Positions 42,325 through 52,314 of a stretch of DNA of 64,000 nt are shown in pieces. The translations under genes and the position numbers were made by a program. Origin of the DNA: an uncultured Rhizobium sp. (lineage in GTDB: Bacteria > Pseudomonadota > Alphaproteobacteria > Rhizobiales > Rhizobiaceae); contig CAMFHE010000014.1 in the NCBI GenBank assembly GCA_945952045.1, positions 44,884 through 108,883 of the forward strand. Reading direction: 5' to 3'. Under the pieces are notes generated by a model. That model worked only from the letters and a program-made list of their open reading frames with translations, was not told the DNA's origin and made no database searches. The stretch's first letter is position 1. Each line of letters begins with the position of its first letter.

Positions 42325-42722
42325 GGGTGCGCTCCCCCGGCGTCGCCGTGATAGACGGCTTCGATATTGTTGCCGTCGGGATCGAAGACGAAGGCGCCGT
42401 AATAGTTGGGGTGGTAATGCGGGCGCAGGCCCGGCTTGCCATTGTCGCGACCGCCTGCGGCGATGGCGGCATCATAGAAGGCATCCACCTCGGCGCGGCT
42501 GCGGGCGGTGAAGGCAACATGCAGGCGGTCCGCCGGCGGCTTGCCTTCCGTCAGCCAGTAGGAGGGCTTGCCATCGCGGCCGAAGCCGCCGACCTTGACG
42601 CCATTGGTATATTCCGGCGGCACCATCATGATCAGCGATGCGCCGATCGGCGCAAGTGCTGCATCGTAGAAAGCCTTTGCGCGGTCGAAATCGGCGACCG
42701 TGATGCCCATGTGATCGATCAT
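42321..42722 (-). CDS. VOC family (glyoxalase-like) protein
   Basis: MIDHMGITVADFDRAKAFYDAAL...GAFVFDPDGNNIEAVYH. Confidence 0.92.
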
Positions 42723-42743
42723 GCTTCGTCCTCCCACGTTCGT

Positions 42744-44129
42744 TTAGCGCTTGATGTCCCAGCTCGTGACGCGCTCGCCGGTATCCTTGTCCTTGCCATC
42801 CTTGAGCTGGATGCCTTGCGCCGTCAGTTCATCGCGGATGCGGTCCGCGCCGGCAAAGTCCTTGGCTTTCAGCAGGTCGAGACGCGTCTTGACCTTGGCG
42901 TCGATGTCGGCGACCACCGCCTCGTCCAGTTCGGCCGCCTGTGGCAAAACGCCGAGCAGGGCGGCGCTGGCGGCGAAGACCGCTTTCGCCTGCGGATCGC
43001 CGTGGGCGGTCTGCGCCAGCGCATGCAGCGCCTGCACGGCGGCGACGGTGTTGAGGTCGTCGGCAAGGGCTGCGAGGATCGCCGCATCGGGTTCGGCATC
43101 GCCCGGCTCCGCCACCGGCCATTTGGAAAGCAGCCGCTCGGCCTCTTCCAGCCGCTTGACCGAGAAATCGATCGGCTCGCGATAATGAGTCATCAGCATG
43201 GCAAGGCGCAGCACGTCGCCCGGCCATTGCCGACCGCCGAATTTTTCGCTGGCCAGCAATTCGTTGATGGTGACGAAATTGCCTTCCGACTTCGACATCT
43301 TGCGGCCTTCGACCTGAACGAAGCCGTTATGCATCCAGACATTGGCCATGACCTCCGTGCCATGGGCGCAGCGCGACTGGGCGATCTCGTTTTCATGATG
43401 CGGGAAGATCAGGTCCAGCCCGCCGCCATGGATGTCGAAGACCTCGCCGAGGTAACGGCCGCTCATCGCCGAGCATTCGATATGCCAGCCCGGCCGGCCG
43501 CGGCCCCAGGGACTTTCCCAGCCGGGTTCGCTTTCGCTCGAAAGCTTCCACAGCACGAAATCGCCCGGATGCTTCTTGTGGGCATCGACGGCGATTCGCG
43601 CACCCGCCTGCTGCTCGTCGAGCGGCCGCTTCGAAAGCTGGCCGTAGTCTGCCATCGAGCGGGTGTCGAACAGCACGTCGCCTTCCACCACATAGGCATG
43701 GCCACGCGCGATCAGCGTCTCGATGATGGCGATCATCTGCGGGATATTGTCGGTGGCGCGGGGCTCGACGGTCGGCGGCAGGCAACCGAGGGCTGCGACA
43801 TCTTCGTGGAACTGCCGCTCGGTCTTTTCGGTGACGGCCCGGATGGCGTCGTTCAGCGGCAGATGCGGAAAATCGCGCAGCGCGCGCGCATTGATCTTGT
43901 CATCGACGTCGGTGATGTTGCGCACATAGGTGACGTGCTCGATGCCATAGACATGGGAAAGCAGCCGGTAGAGCACATCGAAGACGATGACCGGGCGGGC
44001 ATTGCCGATATGGGCGAAATCATAGACCGTCGGCCCGCAGACATACATGCGGACTTTGTCCGGGTCGATCGGCCGGAAATCGGCCTTTTCGCGCGTCAGC
44101 GTGTTGTAAAGCCTGAGCGTCACGCTCAT
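42744..44129 (-). CDS. cysS: Cysteinyl-tRNA synthetase
   Basis: [17 protein letters not shown] (HIGH), [11 protein letters not shown] (KMSKS). Confidence 0.96.
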   Translation of the reverse strand: MSVTLRLYNTLTREKADFRPIDPDKVRMYVCGPTVYDFAHIGNARPVIVFDVLYRLLSHVYGIEHVTYVRNITDVDDKINARALRDFPHLPLNDAIRAVTEKTERQFHEDVAALGCLPPTVEPRATDNIPQMIAIIETLIARGHAYVVEGDVLFDTRSMADYGQLSKRPLDEQQAGARIAVDAHKKHPGDFVLWKLSSESEPGWESPWGRGRPGWHIECSAMSGRYLGEVFDIHGGGLDLIFPHHENEIAQSRCAHGTEVMANVWMHNGFVQVEGRKMSKSEGNFVTINELLASEKFGGRQWPGDVLRLAMLMTHYREPIDFSVKRLEEAERLLSKWPVAEPGDAEPDAAILAALADDLNTVAAVQALHALAQTAHGDPQAKAVFAASAALLGVLPQAAELDEAVVADIDAKVKTRLDLLKAKDFAGADRIRDELTAQGIQLKDGKDKDTGERVTSWDIKR

Positions 44130-44385
44130 CGAACTCTCCCATGAGCCAAGCGTCCGGCTGGACCGGGTCGTCTGTCTGCTCGGGAAGCTTTTCAAGGAGA
44201 CGAAAACGGCCAGGCCAGCGGAAACGCTAGCGAATAATAATCCAGCAGATGCGAATTGCCGTTTTCATGGGCCACGTTATGCCGCGTGGCGGGCGGACGG
44301 TCAAGGGCGGAGGTGCCGCCCCTAGACCATTTTGCAAGCGAGGAAAAGCAATCGGCGCCGCAAAAACGCGGGCGAAACAAAAAGC

Positions 44386-45126
44386 TTATTCCGGCATCCG
44401 GTAATCGACGATCTTGTTTTCGCGCACGACGAACAGCTTGCCGGTTTCGGTCTGCTCCGGGCCGACCAGCGGCAGCAGCGTTGCGGCGACTTCTGAGGGA
44501 TGCGGCACGGTCGTCGGGTCTTCGCCGGGAATGGCTTGGGCGCGCATCGCGGTGCGGGTCGCGCCGGGATCGACGGAGAGAATGCGCAAGGGGGTGCGCT
44601 GCGTCTCGCCGGCCCAGGTGCGGGCCAGCGCCTCGACGGCGGCCTTCGAGGCGGAGTAGGGACCCCAGAAGGGCCGGCACTTGTAGGCGGCGCCGGAGGA
44701 GAGAATCAACGCCCTGCCGGCATCCGACTTCAACAGCAGCGGTTCGACCGAGCGGATCAGCCGCCAGGTGGCTGTGACGTTGATGGTCATCACCTTCTCG
44801 AACACCTTGGCCTCGACATGGCCGATCGGCGAGATGGTGCCGAGCACGCCGGCATTGGCGACGAGGATATCGAGCTTGCCCCAACGCTCGAAGATAGAGC
44901 CGCCGAGCTTGTCGATGGCCGCCATATCGGCGAGATCGAAGGGGACCAAAGTGGCGCTGCCGCCGGCTTTCTGGATGGCGTCGTCAAGCTCCTCGAGGCC
45001 GCCGACCGTGCGCGCGCAGGCGATCACATGCGCGCCGGCCTTGGCAAGCTCCAAGGCCGTGAAGTAGCCGATACCGCGCGAGGCGCCGGTGACCAGCGCC
45101 AGCCGGCCATTGAGGTTGACAGTCAT
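44386..45126 (-). CDS. SDR family NAD(P)-dependent oxidoreductase
   Basis: ALVTGASRGIGYFTALELAKAG, VANAGVLG, YSASKAA. Confidence 0.94.
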   Translation of the reverse strand: MTVNLNGRLALVTGASRGIGYFTALELAKAGAHVIACARTVGGLEELDDAIQKAGGSATLVPFDLADMAAIDKLGGSIFERWGKLDILVANAGVLGTISPIGHVEAKVFEKVMTINVTATWRLIRSVEPLLLKSDAGRALILSSGAAYKCRPFWGPYSASKAAVEALARTWAGETQRTPLRILSVDPGATRTAMRAQAIPGEDPTTVPHPSEVAATLLPLVGPEQTETGKLFVVRENKIVDYRMPE

Positions 45127-45155
45127 CGTTCCTCCGGAATGAAAGCTCAGCGAAA

Positions 45156-46640
45156 TCAGGCGCTGGTCGAGAGCATGGAGACCTTGCGGCCCGGCATTTC
45201 GCCGTTCTTGTCGAGCAGCCGCGTCGGATAGTCACCGGTGAAATAATGGTCGGTGAACTGCGGCTTGTCGGGATTGCGCTTCTCGCCGCCGACGGCCTGA
45301 TACAGTCCGTCGATCGACAGGAACTGCAGCGAATCGGCGCCGATATATTTCGCCATCGCCTCGACATCGGCATACTGGTTGGCCAGCAGCTTATCGGCGT
45401 CCGGCGTATCGATGCCGTAGAAATCGGGGAAGAAGATCATCGGGCTGGCGACGCGGATATGCACTTCCGTCGCGCCCGCCTCGCGGATCATCTGCACGAT
45501 CTTGACCGAGGTCGTGCCGCGCACGATGGAATCGTCGACCAGCACGACGCGCTTGCCCTCGATCATCGCGCGATTGGCCGAATGCTTCAGCTTGACGCCG
45601 AAGGCGCGGATCTGCTGCGTGGGTTCGATGAAGGTGCGGCCGACATAGTGGTTACGGATGATGCCGTATTCGAAGGGGATGCCGCTTTGCTGGGCGAAAC
45701 CAAGCGCTGCCGGCGTGCCGCCATCCGGCACCGGCACAACGACATCGGCCACGACGGGTGCTTCCTTGGCGAGGTTCATGCCCATGTTCTTGCGCGCCAC
45801 ATAGACGCTGCGACCGCCGATGACCGAGTCGGGACGGGCGAAATAGACATATTCGAACAGGCAGAGGCGTTCGGCTGGCGGATTGACCGGCTTGCGCGCC
45901 TCGACGGTGATCGAGCCGTCCGGCTGGAGCTCGCAGATGATCACCTCGCCATTCTCGACGTCGCGTACATATTTCGCGCCGATGATGTCGAGCGCGCAAG
46001 TCTCGGAGCAGAAGATCGGCTTGCCGTCGAGCTCGCCCATGACCAGCGGACGGATGCCGGTGGTGTCGCGTGCGGCGATCAGCTTGGTGCGCGTGATGGC
46101 AACCATGGCATAGCCGCCCTCCATCTGCCGGATCGCATCGATGAAGCGATCGACGGTCGAGGAGTGGCGCGAGCGGGCGATGAGGTGCAGGACAACCTCG
46201 GTATCGGAGGTCGACTGACAGATGGCGCCGGTGGCAATGATCTGGCGGCGCAGCGTCAAGCCATTGGTGAAATTGCCGTTATGGGCGAGCGCAATGCCGC
46301 CGACTTCCAGCTCGGCAAACAGCGGCTGCACATTGCGCAACGCCACTTCGCCGGTGGTGGAATAGCGCGTATGGCCGATGGAGATTGAGCCAGGCAATTT
46401 GGCGAGCGTTGCCGGGTCGGTATAGTGGTCGCCCACCAGGCCCATGCGCTTTTCGGTGTGGAACTGCTTGCCGTCGAAGGAGACGATGCCCGCCGCTTCC
46501 TGGCCGCGATGCTGCAGGGCGTGCAGGCCGAGCGCCGTCAGCGTCGCCGCATCCGGGTGCCCGAGAATGCCGAACACGCCGCATTCCTCGTGAAGGGTAT
46601 CACCATCGATGACATCGTCGATATGGCTCGAATGCGTCAT
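45156..46640 (-). CDS. purF: Amidophosphoribosyltransferase
   Basis: ECGVFGILG, GHTRYSTTG, VVLVDDSIVRGTTSVKIVQMIR. Confidence 0.97.
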   Translation of the reverse strand: MTHSSHIDDVIDGDTLHEECGVFGILGHPDAATLTALGLHALQHRGQEAAGIVSFDGKQFHTEKRMGLVGDHYTDPATLAKLPGSISIGHTRYSTTGEVALRNVQPLFAELEVGGIALAHNGNFTNGLTLRRQIIATGAICQSTSDTEVVLHLIARSRHSSTVDRFIDAIRQMEGGYAMVAITRTKLIAARDTTGIRPLVMGELDGKPIFCSETCALDIIGAKYVRDVENGEVIICELQPDGSITVEARKPVNPPAERLCLFEYVYFARPDSVIGGRSVYVARKNMGMNLAKEAPVVADVVVPVPDGGTPAALGFAQQSGIPFEYGIIRNHYVGRTFIEPTQQIRAFGVKLKHSANRAMIEGKRVVLVDDSIVRGTTSVKIVQMIREAGATEVHIRVASPMIFFPDFYGIDTPDADKLLANQYADVEAMAKYIGADSLQFLSIDGLYQAVGGEKRNPDKPQFTDHYFTGDYPTRLLDKNGEMPGRKVSMLSTSA

Positions 46641-46788
46641 TGCTCTGAAGCCTTTGCTCTGTACGGAACGGGTCAGCCGTCGCTCAAATGCCGAATGCCC
46701 CGCGCGGCTTTTTCAAGCTGCGGCGGAGCGATGTTGCGATGCCATAAATGGCCACGGGCATCAAGTGTTTCAAGGCGAAAACGGTGCG

Positions 46789-47388
46789 TCAACCGTTCGT
46801 CGCGGGCGCCTCTTCTTCGGGGGCGGGTTCGTTTGCATTCGCCGGATCGGTGGCGTTGCCGTTGGCCGGCGCTTCCTTGCCGAGGATACGGGCGCGCATC
46901 TGCGGCTCGATGTCGTCGGGCAGCACGGCTTCCAGCTTCAGCACCATGGCGTCGAGGAACGGCTTTGACTTGGCGTTGTTGATCCAGTCAGGGCGATGGT
47001 TGGCGTCGACCAGCCAGTTCCAGAAGGCGACGGCGACGACCAGGAGCAGCAGGCCGCGTGCGGCGCCGAACAGGAAACCGAGCGTGCGATCGAGCGCGCC
47101 GACACGGCTGTCGATGATGAAATCGGCAATCCGCATGGTGATGAAGGAGATGACGATCAGCGCCACGACGAAGATGACGGCGGCGGAGCCGGCGACAGCG
47201 ATGCGCTTGTCGTCGGTATATTTCAGCGCATAGGGCACCAGCATGCCGTAGAAATAATAGGCCGCTGCGGCTGCGCCGCCCCAGCTTGCAATCGACAGAA
47301 CCTCGCGCGAGAAACCGCGCACCATGGCCAGCACGGCCGAGAAGAGGGTCACGCCGATAACAACGCCGTCAAAAATCGTAATGGGCAT
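46789..47388 (-). CDS. cvpA: CvpA family protein
   Basis: MPITIFDGVVIGVTLFSAVLAMVRGFSREVLSIASWGGAAAAAYYF; upstream of purF. Confidence 0.94.
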   Translation of the reverse strand: MPITIFDGVVIGVTLFSAVLAMVRGFSREVLSIASWGGAAAAAYYFYGMLVPYALKYTDDKRIAVAGSAAVIFVVALIVISFITMRIADFIIDSRVGALDRTLGFLFGAARGLLLLVVAVAFWNWLVDANHRPDWINNAKSKPFLDAMVLKLEAVLPDDIEPQMRARILGKEAPANGNATDPANANEPAPEEEAPATNG

Positions 47389-47456
47389 ATTCTTTTAACT
47401 CCATCGCGGGCCGACAGCCCTGCCGCTTTTCCGCCGGTCTCGTTCGACGCCTGCTA

Positions 47457-47505
47457 TAGAGCATTTTCAGGAAAAGTGCGAAGCGGTTTTCCGTTCGAAA
47501 ATGCG
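47457..47505 (+). repeat. Hairpin A of intergenic repeat family, copy 1 of a tandem pair
   Basis: TAGAGCATTTTCAGGAAAAGTGCGAAGCGGTTTTCCGTTCGAAAATGCG; outer GCATTTTC/GAAAATGC. Confidence 0.9.
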
Positions 47506-47522
47506 ACAAATGGATTCCTGGT

Positions 47523-47552
47523 ATTTTCAGGAAAAGTGCGAAGCGGTTTTCC
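47523..47552 (+). repeat. Hairpin A core, copy 2 (30 bp identical to 47463-47492)
   Basis: ATTTTCAGGAAAAGTGCGAAGCGGTTTTCC repeated exactly at a 60-bp offset. Confidence 0.9.
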
Positions 47553-47602
47553 TCATGAAACAGGATTTGTAAAGCATAACCCTTTCAATCCGCTGAACGG
47601 CG

Positions 47603-49006
47603 TCACGCATCTTCTTCCACTCGCTTCAGCGCGGTCTTCGATCCCGCGATGCGGGCCACGAGATCGGCCAAGCCTTCCACCTCGTTCCAGCGCCCGCCGG
47701 ATGCCTTCGGCAGATCGGGAGAGCCCGACGGCAGGACGGCCGAGGCGAAGCCCAGCTTCTCCGCTTCCTTCAGGCGATGGGCGGTCTGCGAAACGGCGCG
47801 CACCGCGCCCGACAGGCTGACTTCGCCGAAATAGACGCAATCGGCGGGCAAGGCGACGCCGGCAAGCGACGAGACGAGCGCTGCTGCCACCGCAAGATCG
47901 GCAGCCGGCTCGCTGATGCGATAGCCGCCGGCAACGTTGAGATAGACGTCGTGCTGTCCCAGTCGCACGCCGCAATGGGCCTCGAGAACTGCGAGAATCA
48001 TCGACAGTCGCGCCGAATCCCAGCCGATGACGGCGCGGCGCGGCGTGCCGAGCGAGGTGGCGGCGACCAGCGCCTGCACCTCGACCAGAACCGGCCGCGT
48101 GCCCTCCATGCCGGCAAAGACGGATGCGCCCGGCGCCTTGGCATTGCGCTCGCCGAGGAAGAGTTCGGAAGGGTTGGCGACCTCGCGCAGCCCCTTGTCG
48201 GACATTTCGAAGACGCCGATCTCGTCGGTTGGGCCGAATCGATTCTTGACCGTGCGCAGGATGCGGTAGTGGTGACCGCGATCGCCCTCGAAATAGAGCA
48301 CGGCGTCGACCATGTGCTCGACGACGCGCGGGCCGGCGATCTGGCCTTCCTTGGTGACGTGGCCGACCAGCACCATGGCGGCACCCGTCTGCTTGGCGAA
48401 ACGGATCATCGCCTGCACGCCGGTGCGCACCTGCGCCACCGTGCCGGGCGCCGATTCGACGATGTCGCTCCACAGGGTCTGGATCGAATCGATGATGACG
48501 AGATCGGGGCGCTTGTCTTCGCTCAACGTCGCGAGAATATCCTCGACATTGGTTTCGGCGGCGAGCAGCACGTCGGTGTCGGCCGCATTCAGGCGTTGCG
48601 CGCGCAGGCGCACCTGCGCCACCGCTTCTTCGCCAGAGACATAGACGATGCGGTGCTTGTTGCGGGAGAGTGCGGCAGCGGCCTGCATCAAAAGCGTCGA
48701 TTTGCCGATGCCGGGATCGCCGCCGATCAGCACGGCCGAGCCGCGCACGAAGCCACCGCCCAAGGCGCGGTCGAGTTCGGCGATATGGGTGTGGATGCGC
48801 GGCGCCTGCTCACTTTCGCCGGAAAGATTGTAAAGCGCCACCGGGCGACCCTTTTTCGGCGTCTTGCCGGGGCCGCCGCCGATACCGCCGAGCGGATCCT
48901 CTTCGACGATGGTGTTCCATTCGCCGCAGCCATCGCATTTGCCGGCCCAGCGATTGTGGACCGCGCCGCAGTTCTGGCAGATGAACTGGGTCTTGGATTT
49001 TGCCAT
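47603..49006 (-). CDS. radA: DNA repair protein RadA
   Basis: CQNCGAVHNRWAGKCDGCGEWNT zinc finger, GGDPGIGKSTLLMQ, KNRFG motif. Confidence 0.97.
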   Translation of the reverse strand: MAKSKTQFICQNCGAVHNRWAGKCDGCGEWNTIVEEDPLGGIGGGPGKTPKKGRPVALYNLSGESEQAPRIHTHIAELDRALGGGFVRGSAVLIGGDPGIGKSTLLMQAAAALSRNKHRIVYVSGEEAVAQVRLRAQRLNAADTDVLLAAETNVEDILATLSEDKRPDLVIIDSIQTLWSDIVESAPGTVAQVRTGVQAMIRFAKQTGAAMVLVGHVTKEGQIAGPRVVEHMVDAVLYFEGDRGHHYRILRTVKNRFGPTDEIGVFEMSDKGLREVANPSELFLGERNAKAPGASVFAGMEGTRPVLVEVQALVAATSLGTPRRAVIGWDSARLSMILAVLEAHCGVRLGQHDVYLNVAGGYRISEPAADLAVAAALVSSLAGVALPADCVYFGEVSLSGAVRAVSQTAHRLKEAEKLGFASAVLPSGSPDLPKASGGRWNEVEGLADLVARIAGSKTALKRVEEDA

Positions 49007-49080
49007 TGGAATTCTCGCCGCCGCTCAGGTTTGATCACTTTTTGTTCTCGTGTATCACAACCGCTGGAGCGTTCCAAGCC

Positions 49081-50241
49081 TCAAGTCTCGCTGTCGAGAT
49101 AACGTCGTTCGTAGCGCAGGCCGAGGCTGGTCAGGACCTCGTAACCGATGGTGCCGCCGGCGCGGGCGACGTCGTCGAGGGCAATATTGTCCCCGAAGAG
49201 TTCGACATAATCCCCGGCGCGGACTTCGTTTTCCGGAATGTCGGTCACGTCGAAAATCGTCATGTCCATGGTGATGCGGCCGATCACCGGCACCTTGCGG
49301 CCGGCGACATAGCCGAAAGCGCCGTTCGGCAGCACTTGACGCAAGGGAAGGCCGGAACCGGAAAGCGCGCGCAGATAGCCATCGGCATAACCGGCGGAAA
49401 CGATCGCCAGCCGGCTTTCGCGCGAAAGCTGGTAGGTGCCGCCATAGCTGACGGTCTCGCCTTTGCGGGCAGTGCGGATCTGGATGATGCGCGCCTCGGC
49501 CTTGACGACCGGGCGCATCGGATTGGCGACGCCGTTGACGGCTTCGCCGCCATAGAGGGCAACGCCAGGGCGGGTGAGATCGAAGTGATAATCGGAGCCG
49601 AGGAAGATGCCGGACGACGCGGAAAAACTTGATTCGATGCCTTCGAAAGCCGCCGCAACCCTGCGAAAGGATTCGAGTTGCTGGCGGTTGAGGGCTGAAT
49701 CGGGCGTATCGCCGCTGTGCAGATGCGACATGATCAGCACGGGGGAGAAACTGGCAGGGCGGGCGGTGTCGTCGGCCAGCGCCAGCGCGTCTTCAAGCGG
49801 CACGCCAAGACGGTTGAAGCCGGTATCGACATGCAGCGCATAGGGATAATCGCCTTCTTCAGCGAGCACGCCCATCCAGAAGGCGAGCTGTTCTTCCGAG
49901 GCGATGACCGGCACCAGGTCGTTTTCGAAAAAGATCGCCTCGCGCCCGGCCCAGATGCCGGAGAGCACGAAGATGCGGGCTTCGGGCGCAAAGCTGCGCA
50001 ATGTCGCACCTTCTTCAGCCGCAGCGACAAAGAAATCGCGCACGCCGGCCTCATAAAGCGTGACACCGACATCCTCGATGCCAAGCCCATAGGCATCGGC
50101 CTTGACGACGGCGCCGGTGCGCGCATTGCCGGAGCGGCGCGCCATGGCGCGCCAATTGTCGGCAATGGCGCCGAGATCGATGGTCAGGCGCAGCGGCGCC
50201 ACGTCGAAAGGATCGGTTTCGGTGAAATCGTCTGTCGTCAT
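49081..50241 (-). CDS. alr: Alanine racemase
   Basis: AVVKADAYGLGIEDV PLP-lysine motif; GVALYGG; DVTDIPENEVRAGDYVELFG. Confidence 0.95.
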   Translation of the reverse strand: MTTDDFTETDPFDVAPLRLTIDLGAIADNWRAMARRSGNARTGAVVKADAYGLGIEDVGVTLYEAGVRDFFVAAAEEGATLRSFAPEARIFVLSGIWAGREAIFFENDLVPVIASEEQLAFWMGVLAEEGDYPYALHVDTGFNRLGVPLEDALALADDTARPASFSPVLIMSHLHSGDTPDSALNRQQLESFRRVAAAFEGIESSFSASSGIFLGSDYHFDLTRPGVALYGGEAVNGVANPMRPVVKAEARIIQIRTARKGETVSYGGTYQLSRESRLAIVSAGYADGYLRALSGSGLPLRQVLPNGAFGYVAGRKVPVIGRITMDMTIFDVTDIPENEVRAGDYVELFGDNIALDDVARAGGTIGYEVLTSLGLRYERRYLDSET

Positions 50242-50346
50242 GATCCTGCCTGCCATTGGTTTTATCGAGAGTTATCACGTTTCGGGCGGGCGTAAACCCG
50301 TCACTTTTGTTCAAGACCGTGTTTGCGCCCATGCTATGATGGGAAG

Positions 50347-51219
50347 ATGAAAAGCATATCGCAGGAACATGCGGCGGCCGAGCAGCCGTTGTCGGCGACG
50401 GAGGCTACCCGCTTCTGGCGGGCGGGACGTTTTCGCGGCATGGAATGTCTCAGCGCCACGTTTCACACCCATGAATATGCGCCTCACAGCCATGACACGT
50501 TCAGCATCGGCGCCATCGAAACCGGCAGCCAGATCGCCTCGATCCGTGGCGAGCGCGAGGAAACCGGCCCCGGCGGCCTCTATCTGATCAATCCCGACGA
50601 CATTCACGATGGCGCGCCGGGCGAAAGCGGCTATCGCTACCGGATGATCTATCCGGCGGCCGAATTGTTCGCCGATATTCTGGAGGATGTGTCCGGGCGC
50701 GAATTGAAAGGCACCCCATCCTTTTCGCGCCGGCTGGTCAACGATCCCGAACTTGCCGCCGCCTTCCACCATGCCCACCGGACGATGGAGCAGGAGACGG
50801 GACGGCTGGAGACGGACGAATCGATGTTCCGGCTGCTGTCGGCGATCTTCGTGCGCCATGGCGCGGTGCGCGTCAGCCCGCTTGCCAGCCGCGAAAGCAC
50901 CGCCGCCCATCGCGTGCGAGATTACATCGAGGCGCATTACGAAAACGATCCGGGGCTGGAGGAACTGGCAACCGTCGCGGGCCTCAGCCGAGCCCATATG
51001 GTCCGTTCCTTCCGTCGCGAATTCTTCACGACGCCCCATGCCTTCCTCACCGATATTCGCATTCGCCAGGCGCGAAAATTGCTGCGCGCCGGCCAGACGC
51101 CGGCCGAGGTGGCGCTTGCCTGCGGGTTTGCCGATCAGGCGCATCTGACCCGCCACTTCAAGGCGCGCACCGGCGTCACGCCCGGGCAGTTTCGAAGCGC
51201 CGGGCGATCGCTAACCTGA
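50347..51219 (+). CDS. AraC family transcriptional regulator
   Basis: N-terminal cupin (HTHEYAPHSHDTFSIGAIETG), C-terminal double HTH. Confidence 0.94.
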   Translation: MKSISQEHAAAEQPLSATEATRFWRAGRFRGMECLSATFHTHEYAPHSHDTFSIGAIETGSQIASIRGEREETGPGGLYLINPDDIHDGAPGESGYRYRMIYPAAELFADILEDVSGRELKGTPSFSRRLVNDPELAAAFHHAHRTMEQETGRLETDESMFRLLSAIFVRHGAVRVSPLASRESTAAHRVRDYIEAHYENDPGLEELATVAGLSRAHMVRSFRREFFTTPHAFLTDIRIRQARKLLRAGQTPAEVALACGFADQAHLTRHFKARTGVTPGQFRSAGRSLT

Positions 51220-51268
51220 TGTCACTTTCGTTCAAGACGAGGTGCGACGGGACGACTAAAGCCGACGC

Positions 51269-52006
51269 ATGAACAGTCACGACAAACATGCATTGCAATC
51301 GAAAACCGCATGGGGCGATTTCGCCGGCGGGGCGCGCGCCATCGCGCCGCTGATCGTCGCGCTCATCCCCATCGGCATGGTCTATGGCGCGGTCGCCGTC
51401 ACCAAGGGACTGTCGCCGCTCGAAACGACGCTGATGAGCATCGTCGTCTTTGCCGGCGGGGCGCAGTTCGTGGCGCTGGATTTGTGGACGCATCCGGCAA
51501 GCTGGGCGAGCCTCGGGCTTGCGGCGCTGCTGGTCAATATCCGCCATGTGCTGATGAGCGCCTCGATCGGCCTGCATATGCAGCAATTCTCCGGGCCGAA
51601 GAAATATCTCGCCATGCTGTTCCTCGCGGATGAAATCTGGGCCGTCTCGGAATTCCGCGCCCGCATCGCGACGCTGACGCCGATGTGGTATTGCGGCGTC
51701 GTTGCGCCGTTTTATTGCGCCTGGTTCCTGTCCGGACTGACCGGCGCGCTGCTCGGCGCCTTTCTCGGCGATCCCGCCGTCGTCGGGCTGGATTTCGCTT
51801 TTCCCGCTGTCTTTATCGTGCTGGTCGCCGGCTTCTGGAAGGGGCGGGAGACGGGTTTCGTGCTGCTGGCAAGTGCCGCCGCCGCTGCTATCGTCCACTG
51901 GCTGCTGCCCGGCGTCTGGTATGTCGCGGCCGGCGCTGTCGCCGGATTGATCGTCGCCGGCCTGATCGGCGGCGATGACGAGAATGAAGAAGAGGCCGCG
52001 CAATGA
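51269..52006 (+). CDS. azlC: AzlC family branched-chain amino acid exporter subunit
   Basis: IPIGMVYGAVAVTKGLSPLETTLMSIVVFAGGAQFVALDLW. Confidence 0.93.
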   Translation: MNSHDKHALQSKTAWGDFAGGARAIAPLIVALIPIGMVYGAVAVTKGLSPLETTLMSIVVFAGGAQFVALDLWTHPASWASLGLAALLVNIRHVLMSASIGLHMQQFSGPKKYLAMLFLADEIWAVSEFRARIATLTPMWYCGVVAPFYCAWFLSGLTGALLGAFLGDPAVVGLDFAFPAVFIVLVAGFWKGRETGFVLLASAAAAAIVHWLLPGVWYVAAGAVAGLIVAGLIGGDDENEEEAAQ

Positions 52007-52305
52007 CGCTCGATCTTTCGACGCTTGCCGCGATCCTCGCCATGGCCGCCGCCACGATCCTGACGCGGATCAGCGGCCTCGTGCTCCTGCGTTATGTGAC
52101 GCTGTCGAAACGGCAGAAGCGGGCGCTCGGCTCGATCCCGCCGGCGGTGCTGATGGCGGTGGTGACGCCGACCGCGCTGGCGACCGGCCTTGCCGAAAGC
52201 ATCGCCTGCGCGGTGACGGCGCTGGCCGCGTTCCGGCTGCCGATGCTGGCCGCCGTCGCGCTCGGTGTCGCGACGGTTGCCGTGTTAAGATTTGCGGGCC
52301 TGTAA
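52003..52305 (+). CDS. azlD: AzlD domain-containing protein
   Basis: 100 aa, multi-TM, ATGA overlap with azlC. Confidence 0.92.
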   Translation: MTLDLSTLAAILAMAAATILTRISGLVLLRYVTLSKRQKRALGSIPPAVLMAVVTPTALATGLAESIACAVTALAAFRLPMLAAVALGVATVAVLRFAGL

Positions 52306-52314
52306 CGGCCCCGC

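Noticed and set aside
42327-44144. 605-aa plus ORF antisense to cysS and the VOC gene
   Set aside because: Shadow ORF; cysS HIGH/KMSKS motifs confirm the minus strand.
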